This document shows, one piece after another, positions 30,969 to 43,261 of a DNA stretch of 64,000 nt. Made by a program: the position numbers and the translations under genes. Origin of the DNA: Caenorhabditis remanei (lineage: Eukaryota > Nematoda > Chromadorea > Rhabditida > Rhabditidae). Under the pieces are notes generated by a model. It was not told the origin of the DNA and did no database searches. It saw nothing but the letters and a program-made list of their open reading frames with translations. Where the stretch lies: positions 9,670,587-9,734,586 of the forward strand of contig NC_071333.1 in assembly GCF_010183535.1 (NCBI RefSeq). The letters run 5' to 3'. Positions within the stretch are counted from its first letter, which is position 1; the number at the start of each line of letters is the position of its first letter.

Positions 30969-33815
30969 ATGGATCTGCTACTAGTCCTACTCGGACTGGT
31001 TTCTGGAGCCGCCGCACGCGATCCGATTGGACAGAATCTCATCGTCATTCTTGCTGATGGATATGGAGCAACACTATTGAATAATACCAAGCAGGATGCA
31101 ACTTTCGGTAGGGAAACATACATTTTTGAGTTGTTTTCCAATATGAATAAGTTTTCAGGAATCCGACACCTTGCCACGCACGGAGTGCAAGTAGATTACG
31201 TGACACCTTCATTTCCGACACATACATGGCCACAATGGATGAGTTTATCGACAGGTCAGTTGATAAGCACAGTCTATGCATTAACAGTTATATCAAGTTT
31301 CATGTTATATCAAAGAACTTTATCAGTCAAAATTTACTCTCGTTAGAAATTTCTTGCCAGTCTGCAAATTCCAGCAAATAACGCACTAATGCTGAAATGT
31401 TTTGAGAAACGTTTGTAAAATGGTAGGATTATCAGAAAACCCAATATCATGAGGTTCACATAATTGAAAATCTCCCATCAAAAATATCCGACAAATTTCT
31501 CATGTTCCCACATGTTTCCGTCAAACTTCTGCCATTATTTTCTGAAAGATCAGATCATAGTTCTGTGAAATTATTGATAATGACTTCTCCGCTTTTCCAC
31601 ATGTTTGTCGAGCATTTCTTGCGGCGTCGCCACTGCGTGGGAAGTCATCTTTCAAAAAGCGACAAAAAACGTCGTAGAGGGGAACAGGCGTCTTCAAGCC
31701 ATGCGATAACGAGCCGTTTGAAGACGTTTTTTTGTTACTTTTAAAACTTCTCTTGCGGCAATAAAATAATGGGTCTTCGGAAGAGAGGAGAGAAAGATGT
31801 ATCTTTTGCTTCGTTGTGCTCTTTTCGTTTTGCCTTGTCTTTTTGTAAAATAAATGGGGAACATGAAAAGAAGACATGTCGAGTGATATATGAAAACAGC
31901 GGTTCGGTCGAGTGATATCTAGGATATGAATATGCTTTCGATGTGCAACATGTGTTGTGACAAGACAACAGTTGCAAGGTGCATCGAATTACAAATGAAC
32001 ACTTTGTCTCGAGTTGAAAAATTGTGAAATATGTGTGTTTAGGTCTCTACACTGAGAATCATGGATTTACTGCTGATTACATGTGGGATCGTAAAACAAA
32101 CTTCACTTTTGAAAGAGGAACAGGTATTTTAATAATAAATTAGACCGCACGATATACATGACAGATAATTTTTAGGACCAAATGACACAGACGATGTTTG
32201 GTGGAATGATGCAAAGGCTCCACTCTGGTACACTGCTGGAAAAGCTGGTGTTGATGTTCACTGCTACTGGTTCGCACATTGTCATGTAAGAAAAACGAAT
32301 AAACTTCATCAGAGTCATGTTCCTTTTTCCAGCGCGCTTTCTACGATATGGTTGTTCAAGTACCAGAGAAACGTTGGGCAAATCTTGATGATGCACATCA
32401 AACTGACAACTTGAGAGACATCTTCCCAGAAATTGCCAACAGAATTTCCAAATATCAAGTTTACAAGCAACAGATGTTTCTGATTCGTTATGCTAACATC
32501 GGAAATGCTCAAAAAGAGCATGGACCAGAGTCGGATGAAGTGGAGCAAGAAGTTGCTAAATTTGATCTTTATATCAATGAGCTTCAGGTAAATTTGAAAA
32601 TGATAAAGTATCAAAGATACAAAGATAATGCAAAATATTTCAATGCCCGCATCGACCAAACTAATAAAAACTTGTAAGATGAATTAATAACAAAAACAAA
32701 AAAGAATTGCATCGACCGGGAATCGAACCCGGGCCGCCCGCGTGGCAGGCGAGCATTCTACCACTGAACCACCGATGCTTGTCATCATACGGGATGCATT
32801 GGGGAGACTAGCCAACGGGTCGCCCTCCTCGTTGCTTTTCTCTCGTCTACTTACTCTCTTATGTACATACTTTGCAGCAACTACTCGAGGATCGCGGCTT
32901 GTTTTCTTCGACTAATTTGGTGGTTATGTCTGATCACGGATATACTCCTCTACAGAAAGAAGAACAATTCTTTATGGAACAATGCCTTCCGGATTTTTCA
33001 TTGGTATGGGAAAAAGTGAATAAATACGGTTCCAATGTCTGTTTTCAGGTGAAAAAGATTGTGAACTCCCACAGCATGATTATGGTCTTCACCAATCCAG
33101 AAGACGAAGGAACTGTGGGTTTTTCTGATATAAATCAGTTGATGATTTATTCTTTTCTCAGGTTCATTACGAATTCAGTGTGTGTGAGGTGTGGTCCCCA
33201 ATGGGAGACTACGATGAGAATGACACTCCGTTTGTGAAGACCTATAGGGTAAGTTTTACATTAGTTTTTAATTTTGAACGCTTTTGAAAAAAATTATATA
33301 TTTAAGATGTCTGAGTTGCCCGACGATCTTCACTGGAAAAATTCTCGTTTCATGAGTGGTGTTGTCCTTATCACAAAGCCAGGAACAAGTGTTGTTACGG
33401 TAAGCTGAGATAGTTCTGGAATGTTTTAAACCAAAATTTTATTCGGCAAAAACGAATTATTTATTTTCAGAAGGAGCTTCCAACTGTTCCACACAGCGGT
33501 GATCCGACAATTGATGCTAAACAAGCGTCCGGATGGGAGCCAACTCATGACGACATGAAGGGTATTTTCGTTGCTCGTGGTCCAGCATTCAGAGAAAACG
33601 AACGATTTGGTCCAATCGAAATTGTCGATGTCTATCAAATGCTTCTGAACATTTTGAGCATTGAACCTGCTCATCCTCATAATGGAACTTGGGGAAATGT
33701 CGAACACATGCTTAGCGAAGGGTGGGAGAATCGCGGTCCAACTGAAAACTCGTCTTTTCGGTCATCTTGCACACTTCTTTGTTTTATTTCTGTTCTTTTA
33801 CGTTTCTTCTTCTAA
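30969..33815 (+). CDS. ectonucleotide pyrophosphatase/phosphodiesterase-like protein, possible pseudoenzyme
   Basis: Exons: 30969-31107, 31159-31254, 32043-32123, 32176-32285, 32333-32587, 32878-33003, 33049-33114, 33162-33248, 33307-33399, 33471-33815. I place the start at 30969 because TTTTCAG lies directly before it; the ATG at 30951 is an alternative. A signal peptide (MDLLLVLLGLVSGAAA) and a hydrophobic C-terminus (GPI or membrane anchor) place it at the cell surface. Family features are ILADGYG (metal Asp), FPTHTWPQW (nucleophile Thr; the usual FPNH is changed), LYTENHGF, VVMSDHG (Asp, His) and GIFVARGPAF. The other metal site looks lost: the PDxxGH motif reads ANIGNAQ, and the late GxHG motif is SGWEPT. 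Known members hydrolyse nucleotides or phospholipids outside the cell; activity here is doubtful. Intron 33004-33048 (45 nt) is in frame without stop and may be retained. A tRNA-Gly lies in intron 32588-32877. Confidence 0.88.
32708..32778 (-). tRNA. tRNA-Gly (anticodon GCC)
   Basis: The reverse complement begins GCATCGGTGGTTCAGTGGTA and closes the acceptor stem with CGATGC plus discriminator A (71 nt). The anticodon loop CTGCCAC gives GCC. Box A (TGGTTCAGTGG) and box B (GGTTCGATTCC) promoters are intact. A T-run terminator follows on the minus strand. It lies antisense in an intron of the phosphodiesterase-like gene. Confidence 0.97.
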
Positions 33816-34719
33816 TTTCTCTTATTTGTTTCCTTGTGAGATATCTTAAAACCATTTGTAAGTGTGTACGAGAGACCAAACAATTTTCCAGTTAACCGAA
33901 ACCCCGCTCAAGTTCTTTCTTCTTTTTTCCCTCATTTTCCCAATAATCACTATGCATTTACTCGTTTTTCGCTCCCTATCTGATAGTAATAAGAAATCCA
34001 GCTCAAAACTGCCGTAGGGTTTGTTCAACAGCATTTCCACGCCATTTACACAAGTTTTCGCTTAACGCAGAAGCCCGAATAGTGCAATCCGCAAAATATC
34101 TAGATGTCCCCCAATGCTTTATATTTCTGTTCTTTCTCGTCATTCGTCTCAGAATGAGATATTTATATTGCTCCCGGTTACATAACCTGTTTCCTTTACA
34201 ATTACATTCAATTTGTCTTTTTTTTTCAAATAAATCAGTGTTCATGACTTTGGGTGTACTTGACAAACTGAAGAAATAAAAAAGCAAAATGGAAGAAAGA
34301 TGGAAGATAATATTTCAGAAAATGGGAGCGTTTTCAAAAACATCAATTCGAAGATAGATCCAAAGCAATTAATTCTGGTTTTGGTTTCAGAAAAATTTAA
34401 TAAATGAGTTTTTATGACAAAATAGACGAAGCAGCATGAACCAATACGGAATCCAATAAATTTCTGTCAAGACGATGCTTCTGACTTCTCCGTTTCCATT
34501 TCAAATAGTGATGTTTCTCTGGTAGCCTTTCTAATTCACATTTTTTATTTTTCACACATCATTTTTACCACTAATAAATAATTATATAAAGAGAACAAAA
34601 TAATTATACAATTTACACAAAATAGCTACCAGTATCGATGGCATTCATTGATTCTGATTAGTGGTTTCATTATTTCTGTTTCGCAATTTTATTCATTGTT
34701 GGAAAATTGTTCTACTAAA
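33816..34719. other. intergenic, nothing recognised
   Basis: AT-rich spacer of about 900 bp between two plus-strand genes. Acceptor-like sites near 34318 and 34390 are followed within a few codons by stops, so I do not extend the next gene upstream with confidence. Confidence 0.5.
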
Positions 34720-35744
34720 ATGACATCGAATGTTCATAACCGTTGTTCTTGTGAATATGACGAAGCAGATGCATCATCTCTTCTAGTCCAATCTGAAACT
34801 GTTCCTAACATCACTATTCCTGCGATGCTAAGATTGACTACCGAACGAACCAATAAAATTCAGGTAACTCAACAGATTAAAAACAATTTCCACAATAATG
34901 TATGTAGACTTATGTGTTCTTTCCATTGGATGATCGTATCTATAATATGGTCAATCATTCTTCTACCGAATATGAACAATTTGCTAAAGCAACTCTTCAA
35001 GTTTTTGAGAATGCAGCAATTCCGCAAATTAATTTGGTAAGAGATTTTGAGAAGGTGTCAACAAAACAAATATTTCAGTTTGGAATCTTCTCTCGTAGAA
35101 CTGTGGAGTTAGATTGTATCATGCTGGGAACAAAAGAAGGGATTTTCTATGGCGTTGAAAAACGAGAATTAGTGCACAAACGACTGAGAAAGTATTGCAA
35201 AATACACAAACCATATTGCGACTTCTTGTGCAAGTACATGCCAGGAAACAAATCATACAAATTGATCGATGGAGGGTTTGCAATTTTGTACCTTCCCAAT
35301 TTTGAACACGATCAAACTCATTTGAGACGTGCGAGATATATTGGACTATTTGGTGGGAACGCATACTTTTTGGAACTAGACAGCGGCAATGTGAGTTTCA
35401 ATATGGATTTCAAATTTGAAAAGATTTCCAGATTTGCTTCATCAAAAGTCGGAATGAATGTCGGATCATAAGTCAATTTTTCCACTCATTTGCTGAACCA
35501 TCTTGCATCACTCATTACATGCTGAACAAAAGTGAAACAATGGTATGTCTGAATGAGTGTAATCGTATTAAAAGAGTCTCATATTTAGACTCCTTCGAAA
35601 ATATTGGTCAGATACTTGTCTATACTTTACACAAAAACTGTCAAGATACTCCGTCATGAACCATTGGATGATACACGTTGGACTCCGATAGTGGAAAAAA
35701 CTGAGGTGGAAGAAGAAACACGAATTTTTATTAATAGCCAATAA
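34720..35744 (+). CDS. unrecognised nematode protein, about 283 residues
   Basis: Exons: 34720-34863, 34908-35036, 35079-35390, 35432-35542, 35589-35744, all phase 0 with consensus donors. I start at ATG 34720; the frame is open upstream from a possible acceptor at 34632 and would add a hydrophobic segment (LILISGFIISVSQFYSL), so a longer N-terminus with a signal or membrane anchor is possible. The middle exon is conserved-looking (GIFSRRTVELDCIMLGTKEG, RYIGLFGGNAYFLEL) with several Cys (CKIHKPYCDFLC). I do not recognise the family. It ends 175 bp from the convergent gene at 35920-37288. Confidence 0.75.
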
Positions 35745-35919
35745 CATACTGGTTTGGTTGAAGATTGAATTACGGAACTGTAACATTAATATTTTATTTT
35801 TCTAGTTTAGCTTTACTAATATGGTGTAAGAAACTTTAGAAATGTTTTATTAATATATATTTAGTATGTCCTTGGTTGAATAAATAAAGGTTGAAAACTG
35901 AATTTGAAGAATCCCGAGA

Positions 35920-37288
35920 TTAGAAAAGATGGAGCCCCATGTTGAGGCAAGCAACCTTGCTGAACTTGACAGTGTTGATAATGACACGAGTGTTGAGTCT
36001 AGTAATTGGAATTTTGGTCTCCGCAGCCTGTAATTTTTTAGAGTTGAGAAATGATAAAGGTCTCGAAACATAGAATTACCTGTGAGAGTTGCTCGATAAG
36101 TGGAGAAGACTCCTTGCGGACGTACATGTTAACTTTGGCGCTCATGTTGGCGGCAGCAGATGAGAAAAGGGCTCTGAATATTATTTTTGAATTCAATTGG
36201 ATACTGAAATCGTCCTACTTTTGAGCTTTCTCGTTTTCTCCGTAGCATTGAAGAACATTGTCCTTGGTGTTCACGATATATCCAGTCACTTGTCCATTTT
36301 CTTTGGCAACTTTAGCAGAGACCTAAACCCCAAAAAACGTTGTTGTTAATCAAGATAAGTACTGTAAACATACTCCTCCAGTTTTGAGAAGAGCGGTGAG
36401 GAATTCCTCTCTGTCGTAGATAGACACCTCTCCGTCATAATCAAGAACATCGGTTAGTTTTTCAACATTCACGTCCTCGACGGTCACATCGGTGTTATCT
36501 GATGCGAAAGAAAGAAGTTCGAATCTAAAAAAGGTAAAAGTTAGATGAGAAGTGGGATCATTGGAAAAGGACACCTGTTGACGGTGATGCGCTCAAAAAG
36601 ATGTTTATCTCCAACGACGAAACCGACGGTATCTCTCCAGGAAGCAAAGTTCGAGTACCTGAATCAAAGATTATTTAGATGATATCTTCGAAATCTGAGT
36701 TGTTACTTTTCGAAATCGACAGTGATGTTCTTGGAGATATCCATATCAACAAGTCCAACGCTTTTGTTAATGAGAAGGTCCAAAAGGTGAAGGTGGACTG
36801 GTCTGTAATACGGTAAGAATGAAGACAACTATAGATGAATGAGTAGGTGCTCACTTCTCCTCTCTGTTTCTAAATGTTTGCTCGAAGTGGCATTCTCCAG
36901 AGTAATCGATGAGTGGGACACTCTTGGTGATCTGAAAAAGGGCAGTATAAACTAATTTTATTAAAACAAGTCTAGAAGAAATGAGACCGGTCAAACTTGC
37001 CTTGTAAACGTAGTTGAGTTTGTTCTCAACAGAAACTTCTTCAATCCAGATAGTCTTATCTTCAAACTTCTTGTCGATCTCACCCAACATAACGTATGCT
37101 TGTCTCTCATTGCATTTCACAATAGAACCGAAAGCAACTGGTTGCTCATCATGACAGAAAGTAACTGTCAAAGCGTTGGTGTGGCTCATGAACTCAGCAT
37201 TGTTGTTAACTGGGAGAAGAGAGTCTCCGAGTGCTTGATATGGGAGAGTCTTGTTGACAATATCAACGAGGGCGGTTGAGTGAAGCAT
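35920..37288 (-). CDS. nematode protein of unknown function, possibly GNAT-like (DUF1248-type)
   Basis: Exons on the minus strand: 37288-37001, 36931-36855, 36802-36707, 36658-36575, 36524-36374, 36322-36219, 36173-36080, 36027-35920; about 337 residues. The ATG follows TTTTCAG-AAAC, a good trans-splice acceptor. The first intron (37000-36932) has a GC donor (AAG|GCAAGT) and is also open in frame, so it could be retained, adding 23 residues. The region DEQPVAFGSIVKCNE followed by SWRDTVGFVVGDKHLF and, later, GYIVNTKDNVLQCYGENEKA recalls worm proteins with acetyltransferase-like folds (DUF1248); this is a memory-based guess. AATAAA on the minus strand lies near 35851. Confidence 0.82.
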
Positions 37289-38778
37289 GTTTCTGAAAAC
37301 AAGTATTTCTTCACAGAAATGTTTTGAAAAAGGAAAGTCGTCGAAGGAATGAAAATAATGAAGCCGACTGGTGACAACTGTCGAAGTGCGAATGGATGAC
37401 CTGGAGGATGAAGAGTGAGAGGCGGTCCTCAGAAGCCCAGATTACATCTCTTGGCCGAATTTAGATGAAAGCAGAACTTGGACATCGATAACAATCAGTC
37501 CCAGTTTCGTCTTTGTAGCATCTCATTTCCATTAAAGGGGGCATTCAGGTCAGGTGCGATATTCATCTCAATCATGTTCTTCTATTCCATAGCCTCAAAT
37601 AGGAGATGACGGATGTAGAAGCCTGGAAGAGGACTAGTGTAATTTCAGAAACAAAAAAGCTTGAGAAACTTGAAATGGGACGAATGTGTGTAGATTGTTT
37701 AATTCTACGCTTTCTTTTCTCTTTCTATGAATTTACATCCTAAATAAACTGGAAAATATTTTTACAAATTTTTGAATATTTTGAAACGATTAACACAAGT
37801 CTCCAAACCTGTACGATTCAAAAGCTGAAAAACAAAAGTCTATTCAGATTAGTTAACTCATTTTGAAAACGCATACCGTTTTCTGTAGCGTGTCGGCAGC
37901 ACGTGTGCTAGGTGGGGGAGCTTGGCTATTTTGACTTTGATGTTTAACATACCTACTGCTCTCTCAATTTCTATTATGTTGACAACATTACTGCCAGTCG
38001 AGACAAATAGGAATTTAGAAGAAATCGGAAAATGAGATAGTCTGATTACTTTGAAATAGTTTTGTTTCACAAAGTTGACTGGAAAAAACGACGAGAACTT
38101 GTAGTTTGATTTTAAATCAAGCTGATCTTAACCATTTGAAAATAATTCATAAATTGTACTATATTTGTACTTGCAATTTTTCGTGAATTCTATTTCGTTT
38201 TATATGTATTATAGCTTGTTGTTGTATTTAAACAGTAACCTGATGCTGGTTTCTGCTACGTTTGTACACCTGTTCTTTCTGAAACTTTAATTGTGAATTT
38301 ACCGACTTGTTCTGTTTGACCACTGGAACATGTGTACAGAGTTCGTGTTGAGTATTCAAATTTTGGTACGTGTGAGAAGCAACAAAGACACAAAACGTGT
38401 TTATCCCAATAGATTTATGGCAAGTCAACAAATAAAATTCTTATAGAAATCTGATTGAACTATGAAACATACTCACTAGATTACCCGGATACCAATCGTA
38501 TTATTTTTCATGCAAACTGGATGGAGGAAGAGAAACAGAAATATCATAATAACTGTAATAAAGAACTAGAATGACAATTGAGAAGCATTGGGTGGAGGGG
38601 GGTGGAGAAGATGAAAATGCACGTGTATTGGCAAAATTTGTGACTACTTTGTGGAGAAAAATTACATTGGGTCAATGTTGAAAAACCCTCCACTAGTAAT
38701 TCAATGGAAGTTTCTTGAGATCTTGATTAAACATGGAAATGTGGAGGGAGTAGGTAGAAGAAATGTGGATACATGAAG
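37289..38778. other. intergenic, nothing recognised
   Basis: About 1.5 kb between two minus-strand genes. It probably includes the 3' end of the receptor gene and the promoter of the gene at 37288. No exon is supported; 37390-37520 is less AT-rich than the rest. Confidence 0.5.
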
Positions 38779-41700
38779 CTACAGTCCGACTATAATCAAC
38801 TGGTCTATCAGGTCATTGGTTCGGTTAAAAATATGATTGAAATCAAAGACACGTTTGATGAATGATGCTGTTTTCTGAAAAAGAGAGATTAAGATTGGAA
38901 AGTTTACATGAATAAATACTTACACTTAACGTTGCTGACATCATCAGAAGATTTGAGAAGATAGTTTGAGCTTCTCTTCCTCGTTCTGTTGAGAGATAGC
39001 AATACATTTGAGTCAGCAAACGCATCCTTTCACACTCGATTGTCTTTTTGCCTAGTGAGGAGAGTCCTTCCGCATCTGGAAAATTGAGGTTTTGCACTTG
39101 ACGAAGCCAATCGAATATATCCTTTGCAAAGTTTTCCAAACGCTTGGGAATGCCATTTTCAAAAGTCAACGGTTTTTTTTTGGAAAAAGACTACTAAGAG
39201 TAAAGAATGAGAAAAATCCCAAGAGAATGTCCTGTGACGTCACGTCTTCCGTCTTTTCGTTTCTATTCCTCCTATTTTCTTCCGTCTTTTTTGCGGCGAT
39301 ATAATCTAACCTGGATTATGGAAGAGAAGAAGCTTGTAGAGTACAAACGTTGATTCTTTGATCTTGAGCTGCCTCATCATTTTGTAGCATCCATCAATTA
39401 ACATTGCGTGCATCTCCTCCCTGGAAACCCCATATTGAGATGACAGAAAAAGAGAAAAAAAACACAGAAGATTTTTTAAGAAGAAGAAGAAGAAGATTGA
39501 GATGGCTCACCATGAATTGGCTGGTTTTCCTCCTTTCTCGATGAATGAGCCGTCCGGATAATTGAGCCGCTCTGGTATTGGTTTTGGGGTGCAATCTGGC
39601 TCAAGCTCTGAAATAAGACGAATTGGGTTTTTCTCGCTCTCATAAAATCCCTTTGCACTTACTTATTACAATATCACACTCAAACTCGTTCTTTGTGTAG
39701 AAAGCTAATTGAATAAGCGGGAATATTGGGGCAAAGGCTTTCATGAGTGCCAGCTGAAAAAAGTTGATTGGTTAGAAACAGCTTGAAAAGAAACATGTAA
39801 TATTAGATCATAAGAAGAGTAAGGTGGTTTCATTCCATGATACCGCAAAATTTGAAGAGTTGGAACCGAAACTCACCTTATCATTTAACAATAATCCTTC
39901 CATGATCGGCAAACATTTTCCCCATTCCAACATTAATGAGAGATCCCTCACAAACCATTCTCTCAAGTTCTCTAAAGAGCACTCGAATGGTTCCACCGTT
40001 GATTCTTGCGGCATTGTGTTCTCTTCCATATATGACACGTCATCCAGTAAGCAGCTGAAAAATACATGCATTAGAAAATTCACTTCCTTCTGCAAACACA
40101 ACTGGTTCAAACTTGTTTCTATCTTACTTTTTTCTATATGTAAGTCAATCTTTCCTTAGTTCAAATTAGGACAACAAAACCGTTTTTCAGCCTGCTCATT
40201 CTTAGAATTCCTAGCGACACCAGATTAATCTCTTTTGCTTGGGACGGAGAGAATACTCAAAAAAGTACATGGCTCAAAGAGGAAAAAAATACTGAACCTC
40301 AATAACAACAGTGCTATAAAATGAAAAATTTGTTCTAGGAAAGAAAGAGAACTGCCCCAATAGAATTGTTAAATTGGGGTAGATTGGTGAACTTGGAGAA
40401 TCGAAAATAACAAAAACAACAATGTCAAATTTACGACTACCCATTTGAACCAAGCGTTTTCAGAAAAACAACTGTTGTCAACATACCTTGAATACATACA
40501 AGAAGTCGCAGAGGGGTGAGATTCAAAACGAAAAGAGTTCCTAAGTGATTTCACTTTCGTCTCTATCCGTAATAAATCATCAATTATTGACTTTACATCG
40601 TTCTGGAATGTGGAAGCTCATCATTGTTCAGAACATATATCAACCAACCTGAGCATCGGGATCTAATGAGGGATGGTCGTGTTCTACCATACAATTCACC
40701 ATAGTACTAGATGATGGGGTTGACGTGTTTATATATGTATCAGATGCTATACTTTGTGGACTTCCGATATCTTCTTTGATAATCACTTCTTTTAACCGTT
40801 TTTCTTCTTCCCGCTTCTTTTTAAGAGCTTTTGTGTACCGGATTTTGTCTCGATCATGTTGGATTGCTGAAATAATATCGAATTTGCAGTTTTTGAATTG
40901 TTTCATGGAAATAGGTACGCTAGCACATTACTTTTTACTGCGTTTTTGTTTTCATATAACGAATAGATATCGGAAACATGTGGTACATCTTTTCCGAAGT
41001 TTTCATAGTCTGAGTACCTTGTCAAAGAAAATAATGTTGGTAAAAAGTATGTGACGTTCATTTTTTCATTCATGTCGAAGCAAAGATCATTTTGATGACA
41101 AATACTTCTGAACCCCTCCCAACAAATTCCAACAGTTGAACTGACCAAAAAATCGGTCTCAAATTTAGCCGCGCCCCGTAAAGAAATTAAGTTTCCTACG
41201 ATTCTAGAATGTCATGAGAGAATGTTTATTGCAGTCAGTTTTTGTGCTGCAATGACGAGTTTATAATAAATCAATCACGATATAAGTATAGTTGTCATGG
41301 GAAATCAGAATTTGATTTGTCTACGTTTTTCTTTTTTCATCATTTTTTCGCTTCTGTCTAGAAGCTTTTTATGAGACAAAATCGAGAAAATAGGAGGAAA
41401 TCTCACCCTTGGGATCCATTCCCATATCGAAGCATTTTTTCAGTCGACAACTTCTGCAAACGCATCGGACAGCTGAATAAAAGAGTATATAGTAATTGAA
41501 TGATTGTTCCTGCTCTCGACTTACACTTCCCCACCACGCAGTCTCCAGTGAATTGGCATGTGAATGTCTGCTTGTTCTGTAAAAGACCAAGTCTGGTTGA
41601 ATCATTTTCTCTCTTCTGTTTTTTTTTATTGGATGCGTTTAACAAGACCTTATTTGGTCACTACTTCTCATGTTTCTGGCTTCCGTGTCTGACGGTCCCT

Positions 41701-43261
41701 TCTGGCAAATTTGATACAATTGGAGCGGAACAATGCATTTTCTTGCGCATCGGCGACAATTTTCTGTCTTTTCTTTCTCTTTTCAATGTTACGCAGAGAG
41801 ATAGAGAGGCCGGGCCCTTTTTTTTCTTCGAAACATCTTTTGAGCAAATAGAAACTGAGAGCACTAAAAACTTGCGAAGTTTCCAGAGCACGTGCCCAAA
41901 AAAAAGATGTTGAAGACGGACGATAGAAGATAGAAAAGGAAGCAGGAACTTTTTTCAGGGACTTCTTTTCTCTCTCAGAACTTTTCCGCATCTCCGTCAT
42001 TCATGCCACGCGAAGTCATGCTATACATGTCTTAGTGTAGTACTTTTCTTTTTGTTTTTTTTCTATAGTCTTCATTTTAGAGTAAACCAGAATTGGTAGA
42101 AAGCTAAAAATACGGCACATGCCAGATGATGGACGATGCACTTGAGTGATTTATGAAAAAAAAGAGGCCAATTCTAAAGAACTGAGGGTCCCCCAACTCA
42201 AGACGATGTACGGATGTGTGCTCGATTTTTTCAAAGGCAAGGAAAAAAACGAAGAAAAAAACGAAAAGAGAAACGCGGAAAGAAAAGTCATCTCACAACG
42301 CTTGATTTTCTTTTTCAGGATGAATGCCTCAGCTTCAGCTCGTTAATCTTGGCCCCGATTCAAGTGGAGGGAAGGGAGCATTCTTGGTGCAATCTACACA
42401 TTTGTTTTCTTTTTTCCCTTTTTCAGCAGGAATACGGAAAGACTTACCACCAGAGCTCGTCGGAAGAAGGTCTTGCAACCGTTGCAGCTTGCCACCGAGT
42501 AATGAATACCGCTCGCCAAATCACTGCATACCACGCACAGCGTACCTTCCGGAATTTTCTCTCTCTCTGGAACAAGAAACAATATTTTTATTTATAGAAA
42601 TAAGGATTCATGGGATTAGATCAAGTTGTTACTGAGAGGCTTCTTTTCCTTTGAACCGTTTTTGGAAATCTTTTGAACTCAATTTTATTGTTTTCTCTTA
42701 CGAAAACTGTCATAATTTTTTTTTCAACTACTGTAAAAGCATTCCATTGAACTTTGAGTACAGTAGACGATTCGAAACATGTTTTCGAAATTCACATTGT
42801 TATCGAAAAAAGTGAAGAAGTTTGTTTTCAGATTTCAAGTTGTTCTTATTATTTCAGCTTCCTTCTTCTAAGTCATAATCTTGTTTGTATTCAAAAACGA
42901 ACAGATATGCGTCACTTTCTTATTTTTCTCTCTCCTCGTGTTGATGAATAATATTATGCTTGGCCGTCTTGTGTCTCATATAAATAAACGACTTCTAGGA
43001 ATAGAAGGTGTTCTTCCCGGTTCTAGAAAGAACTTTTCGACAAAAATGGCAAAAAGTTCAACTTGGAGTGTACCCTTACTATTTTGGTACGAACATAAAT
43101 CTACAATTGGTGTTCCGTCCAAGTGTGCATCTGTTTTCAGTTACGGCTTTCTCATCCAGACACATCCTCCTAGAACTAAGATCACTTTTTCAATACTCAC
43201 TTTTGTTTTTGATAGATGGTAGCTCGTGATACATTATCATGGACACCGGCGGGACAAGCAT
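38779..43261 (-). CDS. nuclear hormone receptor (nematode NHR), 451 residues
   Basis: Exons on the minus strand: 43261-43201, 42566-42448, 41576-41525, 41472-41407, 40866-40649, 40602-40487, 40054-39877, 39753-39663, 39607-39511, 39420-39311, 39075-38924, 38874-38779. The DNA-binding domain (about residues 27-95) has two complete C4 zinc fingers: CVVC with CNGC and the P-box [10 protein letters not shown], then CQFTGDC with CRSC, followed by [12 protein letters not shown] and the hinge [18 protein letters not shown]. That P-box is typical of the expanded nematode supplementary receptors. The rest is a ligand-binding domain ([20 protein letters not shown] and onwards). It should act as a DNA-binding transcription regulator in the nucleus; the ligand is unknown. 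The first exon ([20 protein letters not shown]) is inferred from phase. Confidence 0.92.
40903..41211 (-). other. unexplained 102-codon open frame inside a receptor intron
   Basis: On the same strand as the receptor the frame is open from 41211 to a TGA at 40905-40903. It has coding-like composition ([34 protein letters not shown]). A CATTCTAG acceptor (exon from 41203) and a GTAATG donor (exon to 40932) flank most of it, but the entry phase does not fit the receptor exons, which join perfectly without it. It could be a nested gene piece or the relic of another gene. Confidence 0.35.
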
